The notes beneath the pieces were generated by a model that was not told the DNA's origin, made no database searches, and saw nothing but the letters and a program-made list of their open reading frames with translations. Below, piece after piece: positions 7,575 through 16,209 of a stretch of DNA of 64,000 bases (position 1 is the stretch's first letter; each line of letters opens with the position of its first letter). The DNA is from Alteromonadaceae bacterium (GTDB lineage Bacteria > Pseudomonadota > Gammaproteobacteria > Enterobacterales > Alteromonadaceae), in assembly GCA_013373625.1 (NCBI GenBank), contig JABXHM010000028.1:1-64000 (forward strand), in the 5' to 3' direction. The position numbers and the translations under genes are program-made.

Positions 7575-8744
7575 TCAGGTTTCAGGCTGAAAATGATCGC
7601 TGGTACTTTTAAATAGTTTGGGGCTGCAGCCGTACTCATTTTTAAACAATTTGTTGAAATAAGGCACGTTTTTATAGCCCACGGTATAGGCTATTTCCGA
7701 CACATTTGAATCGTTATTTTCCGATAGTAACCGGGCGGCTTCGTGCAGTCTGAGTTTGTTCAAGTACGACGAAAAAGTATAGCCCAACTCATCTTTTAAT
7801 ATTTCATTAATTTTATTGCGGTTAATACCGGATGTCTGCACGATATAGTCGAGATTGACTTCGGGGTTGGCATACTCAGTAGCCATGAGTTTAAGAATGG
7901 TGGTTTTGTCTTTGTCTTTATGCGACTCAATGGATAATTGTTTGTACGCAATTAACGGCCGGTCTTTTTGCATTTTTTCTCTAATGTCAGCCATCAAATA
8001 TGAGGCATGCTGTTTGATCAGCCACACTAGCAGCACAATCCAGGCTGCCCCGCACAATGAACCATACAAATATAAATAGAACCAGTCGTTGCCATAAAAA
8101 GTGAGTGAGCGAATACTAATATTAGACTGAACATTCTTGGGACTTTGTATTGAACTGCCAAAGGCTATTTTTATGACATGGGCCAGGCTGTACTCCTGAT
8201 CGCTCAGCTCCTGGTTATACCACCTGTACCACCACTCAGGTGTATCTAAACGGGTAATATCAATATCAAACTGCTGCCACTCACTATCGCAATGGAAGTA
8301 GCGGGTGGAAATACGATCTGAGCGCGCATCATCGAACTTCGATACATTTTCATCGAGTGTGAACAAAGAAAATGTCAGGGTGTTTTCCGGCATACACTTA
8401 GCCATAAACGACAAGGTAGTAAACTGCCGGAGATCGACCGTTGTTGGTGCCCCCTGGGCGTCGATAAATTCCAGTTCACCCAGGGCAAACGGGCTGTCTT
8501 TATCTTCCCGCAGTACCATGTTCAGCGATAAGCTAAAATCATCATCGATAATCTCAATGCTCGAGGTACCGTCCTCGGCTTCGTCTGAATACGTGATCGC
8601 GCGCCAGTTGATTTGCGACGCTTCTGATGAGGGTAACAACGGTTCCTTGAGAAAAATAAAATCCATCGCAACAAAGCCAGATATCACTGTAAACAGCAAC
8701 ATGATTGTTAACGAATATGTCACTTTCTTGTAGTAGCTAAACAT
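7575..8744 (-). CDS. Membrane-anchored AraC-family regulator, probable activator of the xyloglucan locus
   Basis: A 389-residue protein with three parts. A membrane helix lies at about 8-28. A roughly 195-residue periplasmic part follows, rich in beta-type sequence and aromatic residues (DTPEWWYRWYNQEL). A second membrane helix lies at about 225-247. The cytoplasmic C-terminus holds an AraC domain (about 285-380: VSEIAYTVGYKNVPYFNKLF, then GCSPKLFK). This layout implies direct sensing of a periplasmic sugar and DNA binding at the membrane, without a phosphorelay. It is divergent from GH95, so the xyloglucan genes are its likely targets. The periplasmic part looks like a carbohydrate-binding jelly roll, but that is an inference. 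Confidence 0.88.
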   Translation of the reverse strand: MFSYYKKVTYSLTIMLLFTVISGFVAMDFIFLKEPLLPSSEASQINWRAITYSDEAEDGTSSIEIIDDDFSLSLNMVLREDKDSPFALGELEFIDAQGAPTTVDLRQFTTLSFMAKCMPENTLTFSLFTLDENVSKFDDARSDRISTRYFHCDSEWQQFDIDITRLDTPEWWYRWYNQELSDQEYSLAHVIKIAFGSSIQSPKNVQSNISIRSLTFYGNDWFYLYLYGSLCGAAWIVLLVWLIKQHASYLMADIREKMQKDRPLIAYKQLSIESHKDKDKTTILKLMATEYANPEVNLDYIVQTSGINRNKINEILKDELGYTFSSYLNKLRLHEAARLLSENNDSNVSEIAYTVGYKNVPYFNKLFKNEYGCSPKLFKSTSDHFQPET

Positions 8745-9124
8745 TTTTAGCTCAATTAACCTTGCTCAATGTGGCCACCTCAATAGGAATATATAACCAA
8801 ACAGTTGTCTGTTCGTCAACGAGTATACGTAGCGTGTTTATTTACCTTATGCCTGCTTAAAAGGCTTCTATTTTTTGTTTAAATCTATTGTACTTTTTGC
8901 ATAGTCATAGTGTTTTAACCGAAAAAAATAACGCCATAGCCTTAATTCCCCTAGCCTTGCCGCCATTAACATTAAAGTAACAAGCGGTTATTAAAAAGGT
9001 AACGAAAGTGCGACAGGGTAGGTGTCCAGAGAGCCAGTGTTTTACAGATAAAGCTGAATTTTTCAGCCGGGTCACTGTGCCTTTTCCAGCAAAAGTTGTC
9101 TCGGGTTTACTCAGCAATTACATC
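8745..9124. promoter_or_regulatory. Divergent regulatory region, araC-type regulator / GH95
   Basis: A 380-bp AT-rich interval between the divergent regulator and the xyloglucan genes. The clearest element is the palindrome AACAG-N4-CTGTT at 8800-8813. No -35/-10 pair stands out. Part of it is open in the GH95 frame from a GTG at 9008, so the true GH95 start may lie inside this interval. Confidence 0.4.
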
Positions 9125-11476
9125 ATGATTTGTGCGTGCTTGCTGTTTAGTTTACAGGCTTGCGCAACTAAGTCTATGGCGCTTTCATTTACACAACCAG
9201 GCCAGAACTGGGAGTCAGAATCATTACCTTTAGGTAATGGCCACCTCGGTATCACCGTATTGGGTGAGGTTGTTGAGGAGGCCATTCAGTTTAATGAAAA
9301 GACACTCTGGACAGGCGGGCCCGGTAGCCAGGAAGGCTATAACTTTGGTTTTCCTCAACAAGCGTCAACCTATCTTAAACGCGTTCAGTCAGTACAGGCT
9401 TCATTGGCAACAAAGGGGCAACTTGCACCCGAGTATGTTGCCGGGCAACTGGGCCATACCCAAAAAGGCTACGGTAGCTATCAGAGCTTTGGAACACTCA
9501 GGTTACAGTGGCCGGCAAGTCATAGCCAGTATCACAACTATCAACGTCAGCTCGATTTAACCACTGCAACCGCGGCAGTGCGTTACCAGGCTGAGCAAAG
9601 TGAGTTTTTACGAGAGTACTTTGTCAGCTACCCGGACAACAGTATCGTGATTCGACTGTCTTCCAGCGGGTCGAACAATATTAGCTTTAAGGCGTCGTTA
9701 CAGGTGCCTGAAAATCGATCGCACCAGGGTTCACCGCTTCACCACAACGAAATGCTGTATTCCGGGGCGTTAAATGATAACGGCTTGCAATATTCTGCGG
9801 GTTTACGGGTAGATGCACAGGGCGGAACCCTCACCCGTCACAATGATGGAACATTTGTTGTACAAGGTGCTTCAGAGGTTGTGCTGGTATTAACGGCGGC
9901 AACGAACTACGCCTTGCAGCATCCGACATACCGCGGCGAAGCCGCGGCTAAAAAAGTGCGTAGCCAGTTGGCGCATACGCGAGAAACCGGTTATGACACG
10001 CTAAAACAGAACCACCTGACAGACTATCAACGCTTGTTCGCAAGAGTAGCTCTCAACCTGGGTGGCACACAGATTAATAATTTGCCCCAAGCGTTAGCAA
10101 CTTACCCGGGTAGCGATGACGGCACCAATCGGGCGCTTGAACAGCTGTACTTTCAGTATGGTCGCTATTTGCTTATTGCCTCGTCGCGCGAGGGCACTTT
10201 GCCCGCTAACTTACAAGGGATCTGGAATAAAGACACCCTTGCCCCCTGGAGCGCCGATTATCATTTAAATATCAACCTCCAAATGAATTACTGGCTGGCG
10301 CTCAGTACCAATCTTGATGAAACCCTGCCGCCCCTGTATGACTTTGTGGAGAACTTAACCCTACCCGGCCAGAAAGCCGCCACGACACTGTTTAATTCTC
10401 GTGGCTGGGTGGCGTTTCTCAACAGTAATCCCTGGGGTTCCATTGGCCTGATAAAGTGGCCAACGGCTTTCTGGCAACCTGAGGCCGCAGCCTGGATTAC
10501 CCTGCACTTCTACCATGGCTATCAGTTTAATCAGGATATGACGTTCCTGCAGGAACGTGTGTATCCGCTGCTTAAGCTGACCAGTCAATTCTGGCTGGAC
10601 AATCTGACACAGGCTGGCGACAACGACACCTTGCTGGTGTCACCGAGTTATTCGCCGGAGCACGGCAATTTTACAGCCGGTGCCGCCATGTCTCAGCAAC
10701 TGGTGTTCGATCTGTTAAGTAAAACGCTTGAGGCTGCCAGGCAACTCAATGATACGGCGTTTAGTGAGCAATTATCCCAGGCTCTCAATAAACTTGAACC
10801 CGGTTTGCGCATAGGTCAGTGGGGGCAGTTGCAGGAGTGGCGCCAAGATCTCGATGAGCAGAGCAACCAGCATCGCCATGTTTCGCACCTGTATGCATTG
10901 CATCCTGGCAATCAGATATCCCCCCTTTCTACCCCTATTCTGGCCAGCGCGGCAAGTCAATCGTTGCGTGCCCGGGGGGATGCCGGCACCGGCTGGAGTC
11001 GGGCCTGGAAAATCAACTTCTGGGCGCGTTTGTTTGATGGCGATCGCGCCTTACGGTTACTCCAGCATCAGTTACGCGACAGCACACTGGCAAACTTGTG
11101 GAGTACACATCCGCCCTTCCAGATTGACGGTAATTTTGGTGCCACTGCCGGTATGGCAGAAATGCTGATGCAAAGCCATTTAGGTGAGGTGCATTTGCTG
11201 CCCGCACTACCTACCCATTGGCATCGCGGCAATGTATCAGGGCTGCGCGCCAGAGGGGATGTCACCGTGTCGATGACATGGCAACACTCCACCCTGCAAA
11301 ACGCCACAATTAAATCAGGAATAAATGGCGAAGTGCGTCTGCGTAACCGCGCATTTGCCGAACGGGTAACGGTTATCAGTAACCAGCACGTGGTTGACTA
11401 TCAGCAGGTAGATGAACACGTGATCAGTTTTAACAGTAAAGCCAATCAAGAGTATGTCGTCCTTGTAGGCCAATAA
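9125..11476 (+). CDS. GH95 alpha-L-fucosidase, probable xyloglucan fucosidase
   Basis: About 783 residues from ATG 9125. A lipobox-like LQAC follows a hydrophobic stretch, so it is probably a lipoprotein. The start is uncertain, since GTG codons at 9008 and 9077 are also in frame. GH95 blocks are all present: GNGHLGITVLGEVVEEAIQF, NEKTLWTGGPG, LQGIWNKDTLAPWSADYHLN, INLQMNYW (catalytic Asn pair), SPSYSPEHG (general acid Glu), RHVSHLYALHPG, GDAGTGWSRAWK and DGNFGATAG. The inverting family removes alpha-1,2-fucose, or the related L-galactose, from xyloglucan side chains. It leads the locus, in the set also found in Cellvibrio japonicus. Confidence 0.93.
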   Translation: MICACLLFSLQACATKSMALSFTQPGQNWESESLPLGNGHLGITVLGEVVEEAIQFNEKTLWTGGPGSQEGYNFGFPQQASTYLKRVQSVQASLATKGQLAPEYVAGQLGHTQKGYGSYQSFGTLRLQWPASHSQYHNYQRQLDLTTATAAVRYQAEQSEFLREYFVSYPDNSIVIRLSSSGSNNISFKASLQVPENRSHQGSPLHHNEMLYSGALNDNGLQYSAGLRVDAQGGTLTRHNDGTFVVQGASEVVLVLTAATNYALQHPTYRGEAAAKKVRSQLAHTRETGYDTLKQNHLTDYQRLFARVALNLGGTQINNLPQALATYPGSDDGTNRALEQLYFQYGRYLLIASSREGTLPANLQGIWNKDTLAPWSADYHLNINLQMNYWLALSTNLDETLPPLYDFVENLTLPGQKAATTLFNSRGWVAFLNSNPWGSIGLIKWPTAFWQPEAAAWITLHFYHGYQFNQDMTFLQERVYPLLKLTSQFWLDNLTQAGDNDTLLVSPSYSPEHGNFTAGAAMSQQLVFDLLSKTLEAARQLNDTAFSEQLSQALNKLEPGLRIGQWGQLQEWRQDLDEQSNQHRHVSHLYALHPGNQISPLSTPILASAASQSLRARGDAGTGWSRAWKINFWARLFDGDRALRLLQHQLRDSTLANLWSTHPPFQIDGNFGATAGMAEMLMQSHLGEVHLLPALPTHWHRGNVSGLRARGDVTVSMTWQHSTLQNATIKSGINGEVRLRNRAFAERVTVISNQHVVDYQQVDEHVISFNSKANQEYVVLVGQ

Positions 11477-11532
11477 AAACAACCACAACGTTGCGTACCG
11501 TGGTAAAGAATAACTCAACAGGACTTTTTATT

Positions 11533-14388
11533 ATGAAAGTGAGAAATTCAGGACTAACACAGTTCAGACAAGCCAAAATTACACACTGCGTTTTACTCTC
11601 TTTAGGGTTATTGGCACCTGGACTCGCATTCGCTCAGGAGACGACTGACAATGACGAGGAAATAGTTGAAACCATTGAAGTGAAAGGGTTAAGGTCCAGT
11701 GTGATCTCGGCCCAGGCAACTAAGATGGGCTCAGATAAAATCATGGACGGAATCAGTGCCGACGACATTGGTGCGCTGCCCGACCGAAGCGTCACCGAAA
11801 CACTACAGCGGGTTGCAGGTGTTGCTATAGACCGCTACATGTCACTGGGCGATCCGGAGCATTTCTCGGTAGAGGGAAATGGCGTTATTGTGCGCGGTTT
11901 AACTCAGGTGCGCTCTGAATTAAACGGTCGGGGCACCTTTAGTGCCAATGGTGGTCGCACACTGAGTTTCGGCGATGTGCCGCCTGAACTCCTCAGTGCA
12001 GTAAATGTCTATAAAAGTCCCTCGGCCGATCAAATAGAGGGTGGCCTGGCGGGCACTATCGACCTGGAAACACGGCTCCCTTTTCATAGTAATGAACAGC
12101 AAATTTCTTTCGATATTACCGCTAACTACGGTGATGTGATTAAAGAAACCAAGCCCGCGTATTCGTTTTTATACTCCAATACCTGGAATACGGATGTGGG
12201 TAAACTCGGCTTCCTGTTTGATATAGCCAAATCAGAGCTTTCTACGCGTAATGACTCTATGTATGTACGCCCATTTTTTTATCGCGACGATATAGCCGGT
12301 TATGAGGGATCAACGGTGTATGTGCCGCGCGGCGCTGACTGGCGTACCATGTATTTTGACCGTGAGCGCACCGGCGCGTACGCCGCAGTGCAGTTTGCCC
12401 CCAACGATGCCAGTGAGTTTTCCTTTACCTATTTCTCCAGTGATTATGATATGCAGTGGAGTGAAGATGCGATCTTCGTCGACAACTGGCCGTATGGCGT
12501 GCAGGTTGAAAGCGGCGCTCAATTCAGCGACAGCGGTGTACTGGAAAAAGGCCGGTTAACTCAGGATGGTGGCGTGCCCATGGGCGCCGATGTGCGCTCA
12601 TCAACACAAGATGCTAAAACCGAAGATTTTGCTTTGCGTTACCGTTACACCAATGAAAACCTGATGGTCGAGACGTCTTTTCAGCGTGTCAATTCTACTT
12701 CCAAAGGCATTGATAATACGGTGGCAACACAGGTCAGTGTGCCCTACATCGATGTTGATTTAACCGGTAGCTTGCCAACGGTGACCTCAGATGCCGATTA
12801 TTTGTCTGATCCGGGCAATTATGTCTGGAACTTCATTATGGATAATCAGTACGACCGTGAAGCAGAAATGACTGCTATGGATGTTGATATTACGTACATT
12901 ATCGAAGACTCATTTGTTGAAGCCGTCAGATTTGGTGGCCGCTACAGCGATACCAGCTCAGATAACGCCGACACCGGCTACAACTGGAGTGCGTTAGCGC
13001 CAACCTGGTTACAAGCGGGTATCATTGAAGGTCAGGAAAATATTACCCCTGATGTCAGTGAGCTTTACCTCAATACTTTCGATAACTTCTTCGGCGGTGA
13101 TGTGCCGTCACCGGCTAATGTTTATGCACCCAAAGCCAGCTTCGCGCTGGATTACCCTGGAAGTTTCCAAACCCTGCAGGACAAATTTGTGTATAACGAT
13201 GACTCCAGTTGGGCGTATTGGACTCAGCGCGATATCAATGCCGATCAATTCAACAATGATCAGTCTGAAAAAACCTCGGCGGCTTATGTCATGGTCGACT
13301 TTTTTACCGACTCACTGGGCAAGCCGGTATCGGGTAATTTCGGGGTACGCTATGTAAAAACCGAGAATACGGCGCATGGCTTTGTGCAGTATCCCTTTAA
13401 TCCGCTGTTTGGCGATGGCGCTTATTCGGAGTTAAACGCAGAGCACGATTACAGTAACTGGCTGCCGAGTCTCAACATTAAAGTTGAACTCACCGATGAG
13501 CTGCTGTTACGTTTTGCTGCAGCGAAAGCCATGGCGCGGCCTAACTTTGCTGATTTAGGGGCCAATATTACCCTGAATGCCAACCTGACCAGCGAAGGCG
13601 AGGCGAGTCAAAATGCTGGGAATGCACCGCAGGTTCAAGACTACGAACTGACCCTCGACTCTACGCAAAACCCCTACCTCGACCCAATGGAATCAAACCA
13701 GTTTGATGTATCGTTAGAATGGTATTACGCCGAAGACAGCTCTGCTTATATTGCCTTGTTTACCAAAGACATTTCTGGCTATCAGGTACCGCAAGCCTCG
13801 CAAGCAGAATTCGGGGGCTTTACTTATAATGCAAGATGGCCTGTCAGCAGCGCCACCGCCGACATTACCGGTGTGGAGCTGTCTGTTAACCATTTCTTCT
13901 CCTCACTGCCGGCGCCATTCGATGGTTTTGGGGTGCAAATGAATTACACCTACATCGACAGTTCTACCGAAGGTGACTCATCCACTGCACCAGCTGATAC
14001 TGACGGCTCAGGTTACGGCCCGATGCCGTTCAGGGGATTGTCTGAAAACGCTGTTAACGTTGTGTTAATGTATGAGAAAGGGCCGTTTTCTGCTCGCCTT
14101 GCATACAACTGGCGCGACGAGTTTTTAATGTCAACCAATGCGAATGGGTTTGCGGGCACCGAGAATGATATTACGTATGGTCTGCCATTGTTTAATGCCC
14201 CTACGGCGTACTTGGACGGCTCACTGACGTATCGTCTTAATGATAATTTGTCGGTGGTATTGCAGGCTAACAACCTCAATGATGCGGTCACCAAGAATGA
14301 GATGCGGCAAAATGGCCCGGGTAACCATTACAGCGCGTACCACGTGAATGATATTCGCTACGCCCTGTCGTTACGCGGATACTATTAA
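11533..14388 (+). CDS. TonB-dependent outer-membrane receptor (xyloglucan oligosaccharide uptake)
   Basis: About 951 residues from ATG 11533 (MKVRNSGLTQF). The signal peptide ends near LAFAQ, and a TonB-box-like ETIEVKG follows. The plug domain runs to about residue 170, with GALPDRSVTETLQRVAGVAI and IVRGL, then SAVNVYKSPSADQIEGGLAG. The rest is a 22-strand barrel ending in an aromatic residue (YALSLRGYY). It imports oligosaccharides with TonB-ExbBD energy. There is no SusD partner, as usual for Gammaproteobacteria. It lies between GH95 and GH35, so xyloglucan oligomers are the probable cargo. A hairpin terminator follows. Confidence 0.93.
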   Translation: MKVRNSGLTQFRQAKITHCVLLSLGLLAPGLAFAQETTDNDEEIVETIEVKGLRSSVISAQATKMGSDKIMDGISADDIGALPDRSVTETLQRVAGVAIDRYMSLGDPEHFSVEGNGVIVRGLTQVRSELNGRGTFSANGGRTLSFGDVPPELLSAVNVYKSPSADQIEGGLAGTIDLETRLPFHSNEQQISFDITANYGDVIKETKPAYSFLYSNTWNTDVGKLGFLFDIAKSELSTRNDSMYVRPFFYRDDIAGYEGSTVYVPRGADWRTMYFDRERTGAYAAVQFAPNDASEFSFTYFSSDYDMQWSEDAIFVDNWPYGVQVESGAQFSDSGVLEKGRLTQDGGVPMGADVRSSTQDAKTEDFALRYRYTNENLMVETSFQRVNSTSKGIDNTVATQVSVPYIDVDLTGSLPTVTSDADYLSDPGNYVWNFIMDNQYDREAEMTAMDVDITYIIEDSFVEAVRFGGRYSDTSSDNADTGYNWSALAPTWLQAGIIEGQENITPDVSELYLNTFDNFFGGDVPSPANVYAPKASFALDYPGSFQTLQDKFVYNDDSSWAYWTQRDINADQFNNDQSEKTSAAYVMVDFFTDSLGKPVSGNFGVRYVKTENTAHGFVQYPFNPLFGDGAYSELNAEHDYSNWLPSLNIKVELTDELLLRFAAAKAMARPNFADLGANITLNANLTSEGEASQNAGNAPQVQDYELTLDSTQNPYLDPMESNQFDVSLEWYYAEDSSAYIALFTKDISGYQVPQASQAEFGGFTYNARWPVSSATADITGVELSVNHFFSSLPAPFDGFGVQMNYTYIDSSTEGDSSTAPADTDGSGYGPMPFRGLSENAVNVVLMYEKGPFSARLAYNWRDEFLMSTNANGFAGTENDITYGLPLFNAPTAYLDGSLTYRLNDNLSVVLQANNLNDAVTKNEMRQNGPGNHYSAYHVNDIRYALSLRGYY

Positions 14389-14404
14389 ACCTTGTAGTGT
14401 GCTG

Positions 14405-14449
14405 TCAGGACCGGTGGCGGAGTAATTTGCGTCACTGCGTCCTGATTTT
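14405..14449 (+). terminator. Possible attenuating terminator after the TonB receptor
   Basis: The arms TCAGGAC (14405-14411) and GTCCTGA (14439-14445) are perfectly complementary, with a second inner stem GTGGCG/CGTCAC, and TTTT follows. It sits inside the locus, so it may lower expression of GH35 and GH31 relative to the receptor. Confidence 0.5.
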
Positions 14450-14467
14450 ATTAACCGTTTTTTACAG

Positions 14468-16177
14468 ATGCAGTATATGAAGCTTTTTAGACAACTTGTT
14501 GGTGTTATGGCGGGCGTCTTAGTGTTGGCGTCATGCCAGTCGACCACTGTGCAACACCTTCAAAATGATGCGCGTAGCCAAACACCGCTGCCAGATATAG
14601 TCACGGTGCAGGGAAAGCATGCTTTTTTGGTCGACGGTAAACCTTTTTTAATACTGGGCGCGCAAACCAATAACTCAGCCAACTATCCGGCGATGCTGGA
14701 CAAAGTTTGGCCTGTTGTTGCACAGATGCATGCCAACACCCTGGGTATTCCGGTTGCCTGGGAGCAGATTGAACCGGTAGAAGGTCAGTTTGATTTTAGT
14801 TATCTGGATGCGCTTATTGAGCAAGCCGCGGCGCGTGATATTAAAATTGTGTTGTTGTGGTTTGCCACCTGGAAAAACAACGCGCCGCATTTCGCACCAC
14901 CGTGGGTAAAGCTGGATAACCAGCGCTTTCCCAGAGTAGTTACCAAAGACAACCGCGTGCTTAATTCGCTATCCCCCCATGGTCAACAAACTCTGGCGGC
15001 TGACAAAAAAGCCTTCGTCAGGTTAATGACCTATTTACGCGATCACGATCCTAAGCATCAGGTTGTGATGGTGCAGGTACAAAATGAAGTGGGTACGTAC
15101 GGCTCAAAACGTGACTTTTCCGAAGCGGCTGAAACGCTGTTTAATCAGCCAGTGCCTGAGGCATTGCTGAAACATTATCAAAAGCCAGCAGGCAATTGGC
15201 CGCAGGTGTTTGGCGATAACGCCGATGAATATTTCCATGCCTGGTCAATTGGCCGCTATGTGAATGAGATTGCCACGGCAGGTAAAGCGGTGAAGAATTT
15301 GCCTATGAACGTCAACGTAGCCTTGCGTAACCCGTTTAATCCGGGGACCGGCTATTCGATGGGCGGTCCTACCGACAATGTGATTGATCTGTGGAAAGTG
15401 GCTGCTCCCAGCATTGATATGATTTCGCCCGATATTTATTTTCGCGACTATAAGACCGCTACCCGGGTGCTGGAGTTATACAGCCGTAAAGACAACCCGC
15501 TGTTTGTGGCTGAAATTGGCAATGATCAGCCCTACGCACGGTATTTCTTTTCCACGCTAGGCCAGCAGGGAATAGGCTTTGCACCGTTTGGCATGGATTA
15601 CACCGATTACGCTAACTTTCCGCTTGGTGCGAAAGTGGTCAACGATGACACCATCGCGCCTTTTGCTGAGATCTACCGGTTGATGTCGTCCTGGGCATCG
15701 GTATGGGCAACCCTGAGTCTTGAAAAGGAGACCTGGGGCGTTGCTGAGCCTCGCGACTCCGCTACCGATAAGGCGGTGTGGAACGCAAAGGTATCGGAAC
15801 AAACCAGCGATATCCCGTCGGCCTATCAACAAACCCTCGATTTAGGCCGCTGGAATGCCGAAGTGTCGTATGGGCGACCGATGTTCTGGATTGATCCGCC
15901 AACCGGTAACGATCCAGCTTCTGGTGGTGCATTAATTGCCAAATTGGCTCAGGATGAATATTTAATAACCGCTCTTCGCGCCCGAGTAACCCTGACGCCA
16001 TCAGATGAAATACACGGCCAGCCATATATGATTGAACGGGTCGAAGAAGGCCATTTTGATGTCAATGGCAATTGGGTATTTGAGCGCGTATGGAATGGCG
16101 ATCAAACTGACTGGGGTCTTAACTTTACATCCCAACCGCATATTTTAAAAGTAAAAATGGCGACGTATAAACAATGA
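14468..16177 (+). CDS. GH35-type beta-galactosidase lipoprotein (xyloglucan)
   Basis: A 569-residue lipoprotein; lipobox LASC with C23. ATG 14477 is an alternative start and neither has a good ribosome binding site. The TIM barrel carries the acid/base E207 in VMVQVQNEVG and the nucleophile E349 in FVAEIGND, the NE/E pair of GH35. The C-terminal part (DUF5597-type) follows after about 420. In the Cellvibrio japonicus xyloglucan locus a GH35 enzyme of this type removes beta-1,2-galactose exposed after fucose removal. Its place between the receptor and GH31 supports the same role. Confidence 0.88.
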   Translation: MQYMKLFRQLVGVMAGVLVLASCQSTTVQHLQNDARSQTPLPDIVTVQGKHAFLVDGKPFLILGAQTNNSANYPAMLDKVWPVVAQMHANTLGIPVAWEQIEPVEGQFDFSYLDALIEQAAARDIKIVLLWFATWKNNAPHFAPPWVKLDNQRFPRVVTKDNRVLNSLSPHGQQTLAADKKAFVRLMTYLRDHDPKHQVVMVQVQNEVGTYGSKRDFSEAAETLFNQPVPEALLKHYQKPAGNWPQVFGDNADEYFHAWSIGRYVNEIATAGKAVKNLPMNVNVALRNPFNPGTGYSMGGPTDNVIDLWKVAAPSIDMISPDIYFRDYKTATRVLELYSRKDNPLFVAEIGNDQPYARYFFSTLGQQGIGFAPFGMDYTDYANFPLGAKVVNDDTIAPFAEIYRLMSSWASVWATLSLEKETWGVAEPRDSATDKAVWNAKVSEQTSDIPSAYQQTLDLGRWNAEVSYGRPMFWIDPPTGNDPASGGALIAKLAQDEYLITALRARVTLTPSDEIHGQPYMIERVEEGHFDVNGNWVFERVWNGDQTDWGLNFTSQPHILKVKMATYKQ

Positions 16178-16209
16178 TTTTACTAACAAAAACCACGGAG
16201 AAAGGCCTA

